A stretch of 64,000 nucleotides of DNA from Youngiibacter multivorans. GTDB taxonomy: Bacteria > Bacillota > Clostridia > Clostridiales > Clostridiaceae. How positions within the stretch are numbered: the first letter of the stretch is position 1; the number at the start of each line of letters is the position of its first letter. The stretch lies in contig NZ_JAGGKC010000020.1 in the NCBI RefSeq assembly GCF_017873395.1, positions 1 to 64,000 of the forward strand, read 5' to 3'. The notes beneath the pieces are model-generated. The model saw only the letters and a program-made list of their open reading frames with translations. It was not told the DNA's origin and did not search any database. Shown here one piece after another: positions 6,439-14,217 of the stretch. The position numbers were made by a program, and so were the translations under genes.

Positions 6439-9232
6439 GCTTCTCGCCTCCTTTTCTCCTTGCAAGGCCCTGTGAGAACCTGTCCAGTATTACTGCAAGT
6501 ATTACAACTGCTGCGCCTGATACAAGGCCTCTTCCCATTTCAATCCTGTTGACACTAGTAAGCACCTCCATACCAAGTCCGCTGGCACCGATCATGGATG
6601 TCGTTACAACCATTGATACCGCCATCATTATTGTCTGGTTTACTCCAGTCATTATCGCCGGCATTGCCTGAGGTATCTTGACCTTGACTAAGGCCTGCAT
6701 GTATGTGGCACCATATGCCTTAGCAGCCTCAAGTACTTCACTGTCTATCTGGTTAATACCAAGTGTAGTCATCCTTATTATCGGAACGATGGCGTAAATC
6801 GTTGTTGCGATTACTGCGGGGGCCTTTCCAAGTCCGAAGAACAGCAGCGCCGGAATAAGATATACGAATACCGGCATCGTCTGCATGGTATCAAGTACAG
6901 GCTTTACAAACCTCTCCACCTTCTCACTTGTAGATACAAGAATTCCTGCGGGGAAACCAAGTGCAAGGGATACAATAACTGAGGTAATGACAATGGAAAG
7001 AGTCTCATTCATCATGTCCCACAGTCCTACAGCACCAATGAAAGAGAGCATTATTACATAGAGTATCCCCTTACCTATGCTGCCTGAAGACCTCCAGCCA
7101 AGGAAGAATACCAGCGCAAGCATTATAAACCATGGAATTGCGTCAAGAACGAACTCTATCCCTGATATTACAGAGTTAAGAAAGTTCCTTATGGCTCCGA
7201 AGAAGCCTTCTGTAGCAGATGCGAATTGCCTCACAGAGCTGTCGAATTTATCAACATCCAGCGGCAGTCTGAAGGGGAATCCTGCAAGTATGCTCTTTTT
7301 TTCTTCCTCATCTTCATCTTCACCTTCAAGCTTGCTGATACCTTCGATTCCTACCCACTCCCTCACAAGCTCCTTGTTCTCTTCTATGAACCAAAGTGCG
7401 GCAGTCCTGTAATCAGCCCCTGTGTCCTGCATGTATGCAAGTGCTTCCGAAGTCAGCTTGCTTGATGTCCTGTACTTCGAAAGGAATCCGATAAGCTCCT
7501 TGTTGGCCGGGTCTTTGCCGAAATCATTGCTGGCAGCCACGGTTACATTTACTGCAGGCAGCGCTGTAAGCCCGTTCTCATATGTGTCAGGATTGAACGG
7601 CTCATCCTCAAGTAGGACGAAGTCATATTTTCCCATTAGCCAGGTAGGCTCCCAATAGTATCCGACTACAGGCTCTCCTTTTTCATAAGCTCCTGAAAGC
7701 GCAGCTGAAAGGGCTGCATCCGAGCCAGGCCTGAAGTATATGAAGTCATTTTCGAAGCCATAGGCTACGAACTTGTTGTGCATTATAGTGTCTATGGCCC
7801 AACCTGGAATTGCCCCATAGACCCTGCCTTTCGAAGGATTCTCAGCATCCTTGAACAGGTCCTTGTATTTCAAAAGGTCCTTTACAGTCTTAAGGTCCGG
7901 AGCCATGGGCTCTATACCTCTTTCCTTGTCACCCTCAATGACATACCTCGGCACATAGAAGCCCTGGTAGTCATCATCGAAATTTGTTCCAAGCTCCACC
8001 AGCCTGTTTTCAGCAAGGTCGCTTCTGTATGTAGCGATGTTGTCAGTCCAGACTTCCATATGGACATCAATCTCACCCTTCAGCATTCCTTCATGAAGTA
8101 TGGGAGTGCTCCCTGCCATCTCCGTCCACGAATATCCATATACCTTTTCTGCGATGATACCGGCAACAGCGTTATGGAATCTGTTGCTGTCCCATCCGGC
8201 ATCAGCAAAGACAATTTCACCCTTTGCACTTTCGCCGAAAAGCTTCTTAATCCCTTCATCGCCGACCCAGTTCTTCACAAGGTCCCTGTTTTCTTCAATG
8301 AACCACTTGGCTGCAGTCTTATAATCAGCTCCGGTGTCCTGCATATATGCCAGAGCCTCTGAGGTCAGCTTGCTTGATGTCCTGTACTTGGAAAGGAAAT
8401 CAACTACCTCTGTGTTCGCAGAGTCTTTACCAAAATCATTGCTGGCACTTATAGTAACATTCACCGCAGGAAGCGCACTAAGTCCAGCCTCATATGTCTC
8501 AGGATTGAAGGGTTCGTCCTCAAGCAGCACGAAGTCATATTTACCCATTAGCCAGGTAGGCTCCCAATAGTATCCGACTACAGGCTCTCCTTTTTCATAA
8601 GCTCCTGAAAGCGCAGCCGAAAGGGCTGCATCCGAGCCAGGCCTGAAGTATATGAAGTCATTTTCGAAGCCATAGGCAACGAACTTGTTGTGCATTATCG
8701 TATCCACTGCCCAGCCTGGAATAGCTCCATAGATCCTTCCCTTTGAAGTATTCTCCGGATCCAGGAACAGCTCCTTGTATTTCAAAAGGTCCTTTACAGT
8801 CTTGAGGTTCGGAGCCATGGGCTCTATCCCTCTTTCCTTGTCTCCCTCTATTACATACCGTGGGACATAAAATCCCTGGTAGTCGTCATCGAAATTTGTT
8901 CCTAGCTCCATGAGCTTGCCTTCATCAAGGTCATTCCTGTAGGTTGCGATGTTGTCCGTCCATACTTCCATATGGACATCTATCTCACCCTTCAGCAATC
9001 CTTCATGCAGTATGGGAGTACTTCCTGCCATCTCAGTCCAGGTATACCCGAATAACTTCTCAGCTATGGTTCCTGCAACAGCATTATGGAATCTGTTGCT
9101 GTCCCATCCGGCATCAGCGAATACTATCTCGCCTTTTCCAACTTCATTTGCTGCTGCAGTTTTCCCAAATCCCGGCAGGAAAAATCCTGCCATGAGCACA
9201 AACGCAAGCAGCGCTCCAATCTTTCTCTTCAT
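6431..9232 (-). CDS. Fused osmolyte ABC transporter: two tandem substrate-binding domains plus permease
   Basis: This 933-residue protein starts with a signal peptide (about 1-28). Two OpuAC-type substrate-binding domains follow, at about 32-330 and 336-640. Both open with GEIVFADAGWDSNRFHN and repeat with a 304-residue (912 bp) period. An acidic linker (EGEDEDEEEKK) leads to a permease domain (about 690-930) with the ABC coupling motif EAAKAYGATYMQAL. The binding domains would lie outside the membrane and feed the same translocator. Known OpuABC fusions carry one binding domain after the permease; here two precede it. The tryptophan-rich pocket suggests a quaternary amine, but the exact ligand is open. 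A good ribosome-binding site (GAGGAGG) precedes the ATG. Confidence 0.9.
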   Translation of the reverse strand: MKRKIGALLAFVLMAGFFLPGFGKTAAANEVGKGEIVFADAGWDSNRFHNAVAGTIAEKLFGYTWTEMAGSTPILHEGLLKGEIDVHMEVWTDNIATYRNDLDEGKLMELGTNFDDDYQGFYVPRYVIEGDKERGIEPMAPNLKTVKDLLKYKELFLDPENTSKGRIYGAIPGWAVDTIMHNKFVAYGFENDFIYFRPGSDAALSAALSGAYEKGEPVVGYYWEPTWLMGKYDFVLLEDEPFNPETYEAGLSALPAVNVTISASNDFGKDSANTEVVDFLSKYRTSSKLTSEALAYMQDTGADYKTAAKWFIEENRDLVKNWVGDEGIKKLFGESAKGEIVFADAGWDSNRFHNAVAGIIAEKVYGYSWTEMAGSTPILHEGMLKGEIDVHMEVWTDNIATYRSDLAENRLVELGTNFDDDYQGFYVPRYVIEGDKERGIEPMAPDLKTVKDLLKYKDLFKDAENPSKGRVYGAIPGWAIDTIMHNKFVAYGFENDFIYFRPGSDAALSAALSGAYEKGEPVVGYYWEPTWLMGKYDFVLLEDEPFNPDTYENGLTALPAVNVTVAASNDFGKDPANKELIGFLSKYRTSSKLTSEALAYMQDTGADYRTAALWFIEENKELVREWVGIEGISKLEGEDEDEEEKKSILAGFPFRLPLDVDKFDSSVRQFASATEGFFGAIRNFLNSVISGIEFVLDAIPWFIMLALVFFLGWRSSGSIGKGILYVIMLSFIGAVGLWDMMNETLSIVITSVIVSLALGFPAGILVSTSEKVERFVKPVLDTMQTMPVFVYLIPALLFFGLGKAPAVIATTIYAIVPIIRMTTLGINQIDSEVLEAAKAYGATYMQALVKVKIPQAMPAIMTGVNQTIMMAVSMVVTTSMIGASGLGMEVLTSVNRIEMGRGLVSGAAVVILAVILDRFSQGLARRKGGEKHE

Positions 9233-9500
9233 TTAATCCTCCTCATAGTGCGGGGTGTGAAGGCCAAGCCCCACTGCCCAATTTACGTTTTCTACCTCCT
9301 GTATATAAAAATAGAATGTTGCCATTTAAGCAATCATTCTACCTTTTTAAAGTAATTATTGTCATTTCGTCAATAAATAGAATCAATAATCTAATTTTAA
9401 CATATTTTGTGTGATTAAATGAAAATTCAGCATAATGTTTAATATTTGTTTACCTTACGTTCACCCCATGTTTACATAATATCCCGAACCGATGTCAAAG
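9233..9500. other. AT-rich upstream region of the osmolyte transporter
   Basis: No gene is visible in this stretch. It is AT-rich and contains several promoter-like boxes on the minus strand, for example a TTGACG about 140 bp upstream of the start, but none has an unambiguous -10 partner. It probably holds the osmotically regulated promoter and a leader of roughly 60-100 bases. Confidence 0.4.
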
Positions 9501-9539
9501 AAAAAACCTGCCAAATAGCCATCCTGGCTGCCGGCAGGT
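9501..9539 (-). terminator. Rho-independent terminator after the YdeI-like gene
   Basis: On the minus strand a hairpin with outer arms ACCTGCC (9506-9512) and GGCAGGT (9533-9539) and inner arms AGCCA/TGGCT is followed by a run of six T residues. It ends the two-gene unit transcribed from about 10.3 kb. Confidence 0.8.
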
Positions 9540-9547
9540 CCTAAATC

Positions 9548-9799
9548 CTATCCATTTCTTCCCTTTTTCCATTCCATCCCCATGTATACATCACCCTTCT
9601 CCAGCTCATAAATCATCTGTGCAAGCCTCTTGTCCTTGGTCTCCTGCCTTGCTGCCCTTATGATCCAGCCAAGGTAGTCATTCCTCTGGTATGGGGGTCT
9701 CGAAAGGTATCTGTCCATTAAGGAATGTTTCTCCAGCTCCTCCCTGACAAAGTCAGGCATCTCGTTAATCTGCCTCTTCAGGTTTACTTCATCATCCAT
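9548..9799 (-). CDS. YdeI/OmpD-associated-like small protein
   Basis: This 83-residue protein matches the C-terminal region of the YdeI/OmpD-associated (bacteriocin-protection) family. Family features are PPYQRNDYLGWI, the RAARQETKDKRLAQMI segment and a terminal GDVYMGM. It overlaps the upstream deacylase gene by 8 bp and is translated with it. The biochemical role of this family is not established. Confidence 0.7.
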   Translation of the reverse strand: MDDEVNLKRQINEMPDFVREELEKHSLMDRYLSRPPYQRNDYLGWIIRAARQETKDKRLAQMIYELEKGDVYMGMEWKKGRNG

Positions 9800-10298
9800 T
9801 CAGGTCACCTTCAAGATCGATTATCCTTACCTCTGTGCCATACTCCGCAATAAGTCCTATTAGGTCCTTAACGCCTATCAGCACTGTTGCCTTGTTGTCA
9901 TTTGGATGGATCGCAAGTTTTCCATCTGCAACAACATCCTTGTCTATGAAGATCTTAACTGAATGCGACTCATCGTTAAGCACTCCAAATGGCGTCACTT
10001 CTCCCTTGGAAAGACCAAGATACTTAGAAAGCCTGTCTTCGGACGCGAATGACAAAGGTGTCGATCCAAGGATAACCTTTAGCTTCTTAAGGTCAGCACT
10101 CTTGTCCTTCTTCAGTACGACCAGGAAATGTTCCCTTCCCTTATAGTCACGAAGGAACAGGTTCTTGACGACAAAATCAGAGAAAGGAAGCTCAAGCTCA
10201 TCCATCTCTTCAATTGTGTATACAGGAACATGCTTTTCCAAATCATACTTTATTCCCTTATTGTCAATAAGACTTAATACTTCATCCATCCTGTACAT
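9792..10298 (-). CDS. YbaK/ProX-type aminoacyl-tRNA deacylase
   Basis: This protein of about 168 residues has the YbaK/prolyl-tRNA-editing fold. Family features seen are KNLFLRDYKGREHFLVVL, the phosphate-loop-like ASEDRLSKYLGLSKGEVTPFGVLND, and the C-terminal FIDKDVVADGKLAIHPNDN. The order and length fit stand-alone ProXp-ala/PrdX proteins, which hydrolyse mischarged Ala-tRNA(Pro). GGGAGG lies seven bases before the ATG at 10298; another ATG at 10301 is equally in frame but closer. It forms a unit with the YdeI-like gene. The exact editing substrate is inferred from family. Confidence 0.82.
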   Translation of the reverse strand: MYRMDEVLSLIDNKGIKYDLEKHVPVYTIEEMDELELPFSDFVVKNLFLRDYKGREHFLVVLKKDKSADLKKLKVILGSTPLSFASEDRLSKYLGLSKGEVTPFGVLNDESHSVKIFIDKDVVADGKLAIHPNDNKATVLIGVKDLIGLIAEYGTEVRIIDLEGDLNG

Positions 10299-10317
10299 CA
10301 TCGTACCTCCCATTTGT

Positions 10318-10345
10318 ACAAAAGCCCCCCGGTAAACCGGAGGGC
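10318..10345 (-). terminator. Terminator after 3-hydroxybutyrate dehydrogenase
   Basis: On the minus strand a 9-bp stem with one mismatch at most (10337-10345 with 10324-10332) and a 4-base loop is followed by TTTT. It lies 24 bp after the dehydrogenase stop. Confidence 0.75.
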
Positions 10346-10368
10346 AATGTTTATATGTTATAGAACTA

Positions 10369-11130
10369 TTAGCTTGCAGTCCATCCGCCGTCTATTGTCA
10401 TAAGGGATCCTGTGATGTGCTGTCCTGCATTTGAGCAAAGGAACATCGCAACTTCTCCTATGGTTGAAGGCTCTATGAGCTTCTTGACAAATGCCTTTGA
10501 AAGCATGATGTCCTGAACGACAGCTTCCTCGGTGATGCCGTGAGTCTTGGCCTGAGCCGCGATCTGTCCGTCAACAAGAGGAGTCCTTACGTATGCAGGG
10601 CATATGGAGTTTACGGTGATTCCGTACTTTCCGCCTTCAACTGCGCCGGCCTTGGTGAGTCCGCTAAGTCCGTGCTTTGCTGTTACATAGCATGACTTGA
10701 ACTCTGATGCTATCAGTCCATGTATTGAATTCATGTTGATTATCCTACCCCATCCGTTTTCCTTCATTGAAGGCCATACGTACTTTGTGAGGTAGAATGG
10801 AGCGTTGAGCATTATGTTCATCATGAAGTTCCACTTGTCCTCTGGGAACTCATCGATAGGACATACATGCTGAAGTCCTGCTACGTTGACAAGAATGTCT
10901 ACCCTGCCGAACTTCTCCATTGTGAAATCTACAAGCGCCTTGCAGTCAGCCTGCTTGCTGAGGTCAGTCTTGCATGCTACTCCGCCGAGCCTTGCAGCCT
11001 CTTCGTTAAGCTTAGCCTCATTGATATCAGCCATTACTACCTTCGCACCGTCCTTTGCGAAAGTTTCAGCTATGGCAAGACCTATGCCGCTCGCAGCACC
11101 TGTGACAATTGCTATTTTGTTTTCTAACAT
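10369..11130 (-). CDS. 3-hydroxybutyrate dehydrogenase (SDR family)
   Basis: This 253-residue short-chain dehydrogenase interconverts D-3-hydroxybutyrate and acetoacetate with NAD. The nucleotide loop TGAASGIG is at residues 10-17. The catalytic Ser135 (INMNSIHGLIAS), Tyr148 and Lys152 (YVTAKHG) are all present, and the surrounding SIHGLIAS and GLQHVCPIDEFP resemble bacterial hydroxybutyrate dehydrogenases more than generic SDRs. The ATG at 11130 is eight bases after AGGAGG; an in-frame TTG one codon earlier is less well spaced. The gene stands alone behind a leader of about 300 bases with its own strong promoter. Confidence 0.85.
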   Translation of the reverse strand: MLENKIAIVTGAASGIGLAIAETFAKDGAKVVMADINEAKLNEEAARLGGVACKTDLSKQADCKALVDFTMEKFGRVDILVNVAGLQHVCPIDEFPEDKWNFMMNIMLNAPFYLTKYVWPSMKENGWGRIINMNSIHGLIASEFKSCYVTAKHGLSGLTKAGAVEGGKYGITVNSICPAYVRTPLVDGQIAAQAKTHGITEEAVVQDIMLSKAFVKKLIEPSTIGEVAMFLCSNAGQHITGSLMTIDGGWTAS

Positions 11131-11440
11131 CAATAATACCTCCTGATTTTTTTATGGTAGATCCCCCACTAAATCTCTTCATGAAAGTCATCCAAAACAT
11201 GTCCCTCCTCCATGGATTCATTTTTCATGTAAAGCCAGTACGGGCATATCCTCCATACCCTGCCCGACACATTCATGTTTATCTCTGTATACGATTAGAT
11301 GCAAAGGATTTTTTTAGCTGAAGTTACTGCTAAAGGAATTGTCCATTTCCCATTTGCCTTTGCTTTCAGCTTCCAATCATCAATTGTTCCAGAGAAATTC
11401 CACGTCAGTGTGGTTCCCAAGGTGCGATTTTTTCCATCGC
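11131..11440 (-). ncRNA. Long structured 5' leader of the hydroxybutyrate dehydrogenase gene
   Basis: About 307 bases separate the promoter at 11447-11475 from the start codon, far longer than needed for a ribosome-binding site. The first part can fold into small hairpins (GCGAT/ATCGC and CCAC/GTGG). A longer hairpin with arms AGCTGAA and TTCAGCT follows, in the segment 11305-11375. A GCAAAGG inside it can pair either with CCTTTAGC nearby or with CCTTTGC further downstream, so two exclusive folds are possible. No known riboswitch consensus is matched with confidence. No terminator-like hairpin with a T-run was seen. Confidence 0.4.
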
Positions 11441-11446
11441 CTCTAC

Positions 11447-11475
11447 ATTATATCATGAATACATTTGTTTCTCAA
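11447..11475 (-). promoter_or_regulatory. Promoter of the hydroxybutyrate dehydrogenase leader
   Basis: On the minus strand TTGAGA (11470-11475) and a perfect TATAAT (11447-11452) are separated by exactly 17 bp. Transcription would start near 11440. Confidence 0.75.
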
Positions 11476-12059
11476 AACCAAATTGTAATCCTTTTTATAT
11501 GACGATTTTACAAATATTACCCTTAAAATAGGCCAAAACCCCTTGATATCTAACGCTTTTACATGAATGTACTTTCATGTTTACAGATAAATTTATTAAA
11601 AATAATTTTTCGGTTGTGCTTTAAACTGTCATTCAGATTCCAACCATACACTATTCTATCGAGGCTTGTATAATAATCTGCCCTTTCTGTCTTTTCTGTT
11701 TAAATCTCTGGGTACGTTGTTCCATATGATTTGTTCATTACCTTCCCTAATCCTTGCCATTAGCGATATCCTTCAGCACAGATATCATTCTTTCAGTGTT
11801 TCTTTGTGAAGGACTTCGTTTTTCTTCCGGAGGAACAATCTGGGTCAATGCTGTATTTGGCACCCTATACGGAGACAACGAACTGCTGGAAAACCATGAG
11901 CCTATGACCCATCCTATCGGGGAGTGCCTATTGAATATCCAGAAATCACTGTGCTTATAAAAAGGTAATTTTACTCTAAAATATTATCAGAATATGCAAT
12001 ATATGTTATCATTCTTTTATATAGCCAATTTTTGATTATTATTATAGAGGAGTGGAATT
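11476..12059. other. Non-coding or decayed stretch
   Basis: No convincing gene is seen over nearly 600 bases. A 68-codon frame at 11754-11960 (plus strand, TTG start) lacks a ribosome-binding site and resembles no family I recognise. The sequence is AT-rich with a short palindrome (ACATGAATGTACTTTCATGT, near 11562-11581). The 3' end should hold the promoter of the zinc-ribbon gene at 12060. Confidence 0.4.
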
Positions 12060-13205
12060 ATGGTCTGTAGAAAATGTGGTCATGATCTTCCTGAAGACAG
12101 CTTATTTTGTAATGTTTGTGGTTCGAGTCAGACAGATATTAGGAATCAGAATGACAATTCGAATTCAGCGAAAAGTTCAGAACCAGCTTCAGGTGATATT
12201 TCAGGCGAAACCAGAAACACTGAGGTAATCAGTCAGGAACAGACAAGAAAAAATAAACCAGTAAAGCTTTTACTGCCTCTTTTGTTCGTTGCACTGGCAG
12301 CCTTCGCAATATGGGCGTATACCTCGATAGGCGGCCCTGCCGATGAGTTCATAAAGGCAGTCGATGCTTCAAATGTCGTACTTGCAAAAGAGATTTTTGA
12401 AACAAAAATTAAATCTGAGAAGGACGCTTCCAGACTGGTAAGTGAGATAATTGAGAGATCAACTTCTGCTTACACTCAATTCGCATCTGGCGGGACAAGC
12501 TTCGACGATGCAAAAGCAAAAATCAAGATCATGGCAGATTCAGTAAGCAAGGAAGTTGCCGAAAAGAGTGCACTACCGATTACTCTGTCCAATCTTGAGA
12601 TAATGAAGAAATCGAAGGAAAGCTTCGCTTCCGGAGAGAAGTTCATGGCCAATACTGATTATGCAAGCTCAATAAGGGAGTTCGAGAAGGTATCAAAGGA
12701 TGACTCGAACTACAGCCAGGCACAGGCAAATATCAAGAAGCTTGAAGCTGAAGAGGCCAAGCGGCTTGAAGAGTTTAGGAAGAGCGAGGAAATCAAGAAA
12801 AATCAGCAGGTAGAGGTTATAAAAACAGAAGTGCTGGTTCAGGATGAAACCCTGAAGGCCCTCTACCCAGACTTGTTCTCAGTAACTATCAGAAACAACT
12901 CAGGCAAGACAATAAAGAACTACAAGGTTTCCATGCTTGCGTGGGATTCGAACGGATATCCGCTAAAAATCGAGGTCCTGTTTTACTCTGCAGCCTATGA
13001 ATACCTGGGGGTCGCTGACAACGTCAACGTTCTTCATGGTGAGACCCACGGTGTTGATAGCGGCTGGGAACTGATGGAAGGTCACAGGATCGTTAAAACC
13101 AAAGCAGTCGTATCAGAAGCTGAATTCTACGACGGAAGCACTTGGAAGAACCCCTATCATGAATACTTCATTAATAATTACATGGGTAAGCCCTACATGG
13201 ACTAG
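12060..13205 (+). CDS. Zinc-ribbon membrane-anchored protein with C-terminal DUF5780-like domain
   Basis: This 381-residue protein begins with a cytoplasmic zinc ribbon (C3, C6, C17, C20; CRKCG then FCNVCG). A low-complexity Ser/Asn/Glu linker leads to one membrane helix at about 69-88. The external part contains an alpha-helical segment with a Lys/Glu-rich coiled coil (about 225-255) and a beta-rich end (FSVTIRNNSGKTIKNYKVSMLAWDS) resembling DUF5780. The ATG has AGAGGAG upstream. It is a single gene with its own terminator. Such zinc-ribbon anchored proteins are common in Firmicutes, but their function is unknown. Confidence 0.8.
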   Translation: MVCRKCGHDLPEDSLFCNVCGSSQTDIRNQNDNSNSAKSSEPASGDISGETRNTEVISQEQTRKNKPVKLLLPLLFVALAAFAIWAYTSIGGPADEFIKAVDASNVVLAKEIFETKIKSEKDASRLVSEIIERSTSAYTQFASGGTSFDDAKAKIKIMADSVSKEVAEKSALPITLSNLEIMKKSKESFASGEKFMANTDYASSIREFEKVSKDDSNYSQAQANIKKLEAEEAKRLEEFRKSEEIKKNQQVEVIKTEVLVQDETLKALYPDLFSVTIRNNSGKTIKNYKVSMLAWDSNGYPLKIEVLFYSAAYEYLGVADNVNVLHGETHGVDSGWELMEGHRIVKTKAVVSEAEFYDGSTWKNPYHEYFINNYMGKPYMD

Positions 13206-13224
13206 ACTACCCATAAATACAAAA

Positions 13225-13258
13225 CAGGTTGAGGTTTATCCTCAGCCTGCTTTTTTTA
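13225..13258 (+). terminator. Terminator after the zinc-ribbon gene
   Basis: A 10-bp stem (CAGGTTGAGG, 13225-13234, with CCTCAGCCTG, 13240-13249; one G-T pair) is followed by seven T residues. Confidence 0.88.
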
Positions 13259-13305
13259 GTTGTAACCTACAAGATTACCTAATTACATGGATTCCAAAAT
13301 TCTAT

Positions 13306-13701
13306 TCAAGGCAGTTGCCTGAATCTGGCGTATGCAAGTGGTCCCAGGAACATAAGGACTATAGAAACATAAATGCCGATGCCGAGGAAGATAATGCCCA
13401 TCGTGCCATTACCCAATCCAGTCAGTATGTTCAGCCCGATGAATATGGCAGTCCATATCACACTCATTCGCAATGCCCTGCCTCTCGTCTCAGGCTTTAG
13501 GGCTGCAGCAGCTGCAAAGGCAGCCAAAGCTATGGGGATAGCTGATACCAGAAACATCATACTGACATTTGCCGCCCTGATATCATCCGGAATTTTTGTA
13601 GGATCCTCCTGTCTGAGAACGATTGAGACAGTAAACTCTATGATTAGAGTTAATATGAACATCAATAGACCCACTATAATATCCTTAAACAGATTTTTCA
13701 T
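13306..13701 (-). CDS. Small four-helix membrane protein, unknown family
   Basis: This 131-residue protein has four hydrophobic helices (about 8-28, 45-65, 80-98 and 103-123) joined by short loops. The first loop is polar (LRQEDPTKIPDDIRA). GGGAGG sits before the ATG. It follows another small membrane protein by 12 bp and forms a two-gene unit with it. I do not recognise the family. The pair could be subunits of one complex, which is inference from coupling. Confidence 0.65.
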   Translation of the reverse strand: MKNLFKDIIVGLLMFILTLIIEFTVSIVLRQEDPTKIPDDIRAANVSMMFLVSAIPIALAAFAAAAALKPETRGRALRMSVIWTAIFIGLNILTGLGNGTMGIIFLGIGIYVSIVLMFLGPLAYARFRQLP

Positions 13702-13713
13702 GATGAACCTCCC

Positions 13714-14025
13714 TTAGTGCGGAAAAAGCACCTCACCAGCAGCAAACATGATCAGAAGCAGCCCGAATGCGCCACAAATGAACGCTATCAGAGAAAATTC
13801 CTTCTTGAACAGAGACTTCAGGAATGCGAAAAATGAAAGCGACCCGACCAGGAATGCTGAAATCATGATAATCGCAGCTGGCATATTTCCAAAGAACCCT
13901 TCACCTCCAGTGTGGAACTCTGGCTTCATAACGAGTCTTCTTGCATAATACAGAATGAAGAAGCCCAATGCGAATGCAACAGACCATCTCCCCGGACTGG
14001 TTCCCGGGTATATCCTGAACCTCAT
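13714..14025 (-). CDS. Small membrane protein, unknown family
   Basis: This 103-residue protein has three probable membrane helices and an N-terminus rich in arginine (MRFRIYPGTSPGRW). The ATG at 14025 is nine bases after GGAG; the ATG three codons earlier would touch that site directly. It is the first gene of a pair with the four-helix protein at 13306-13701. The family is not recognised. Confidence 0.6.
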   Translation of the reverse strand: MRFRIYPGTSPGRWSVAFALGFFILYYARRLVMKPEFHTGGEGFFGNMPAAIIMISAFLVGSLSFFAFLKSLFKKEFSLIAFICGAFGLLLIMFAAGEVLFPH

Positions 14026-14173
14026 CCTAATCATCTCCCGCCATTAAATTATACCCTTCACCTACATATTAACACTTGCATATAATAGCTGATATCCTTC
14101 AGCGCCTTTGAAAACCCTTGTATTTCAATGTTTACAGAAAATTTATAGGGAATTCCAAAATCGTCTATAACAA

Positions 14174-14207
14174 ACAACCCTGAAGGCTTCTTAACCTTCA
14201 GGGTTGT
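14174..14207 (-). terminator. Terminator of the fructose operon
   Basis: A perfect 13-bp stem (ACAACCCTGAAGG, 14174-14186, and complement 14195-14207) with an 8-base loop lies 11 bases after the fruA stop. The following T-run on the minus strand is weak (TTGTTAT). Confidence 0.7.
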
Positions 14208-14217
14208 CATGATCATT

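Noticed and set aside
11380..11445. Resemblance of the first bases of the dehydrogenase leader (GGCGATGG...CGC) to the fluoride (crcB) riboswitch
   Set aside because: The first 20 bases look similar, but the conserved 3' part (GCTGATGnCTCCTAC type) is missing and the GCGAT/ATCGC stem would replace the expected pairing.
11754..11960. 68-codon plus-strand frame in the long gap before the zinc-ribbon gene
   Set aside because: TTG start without ribosome-binding site, no recognisable family and surrounded by AT-rich non-coding DNA.
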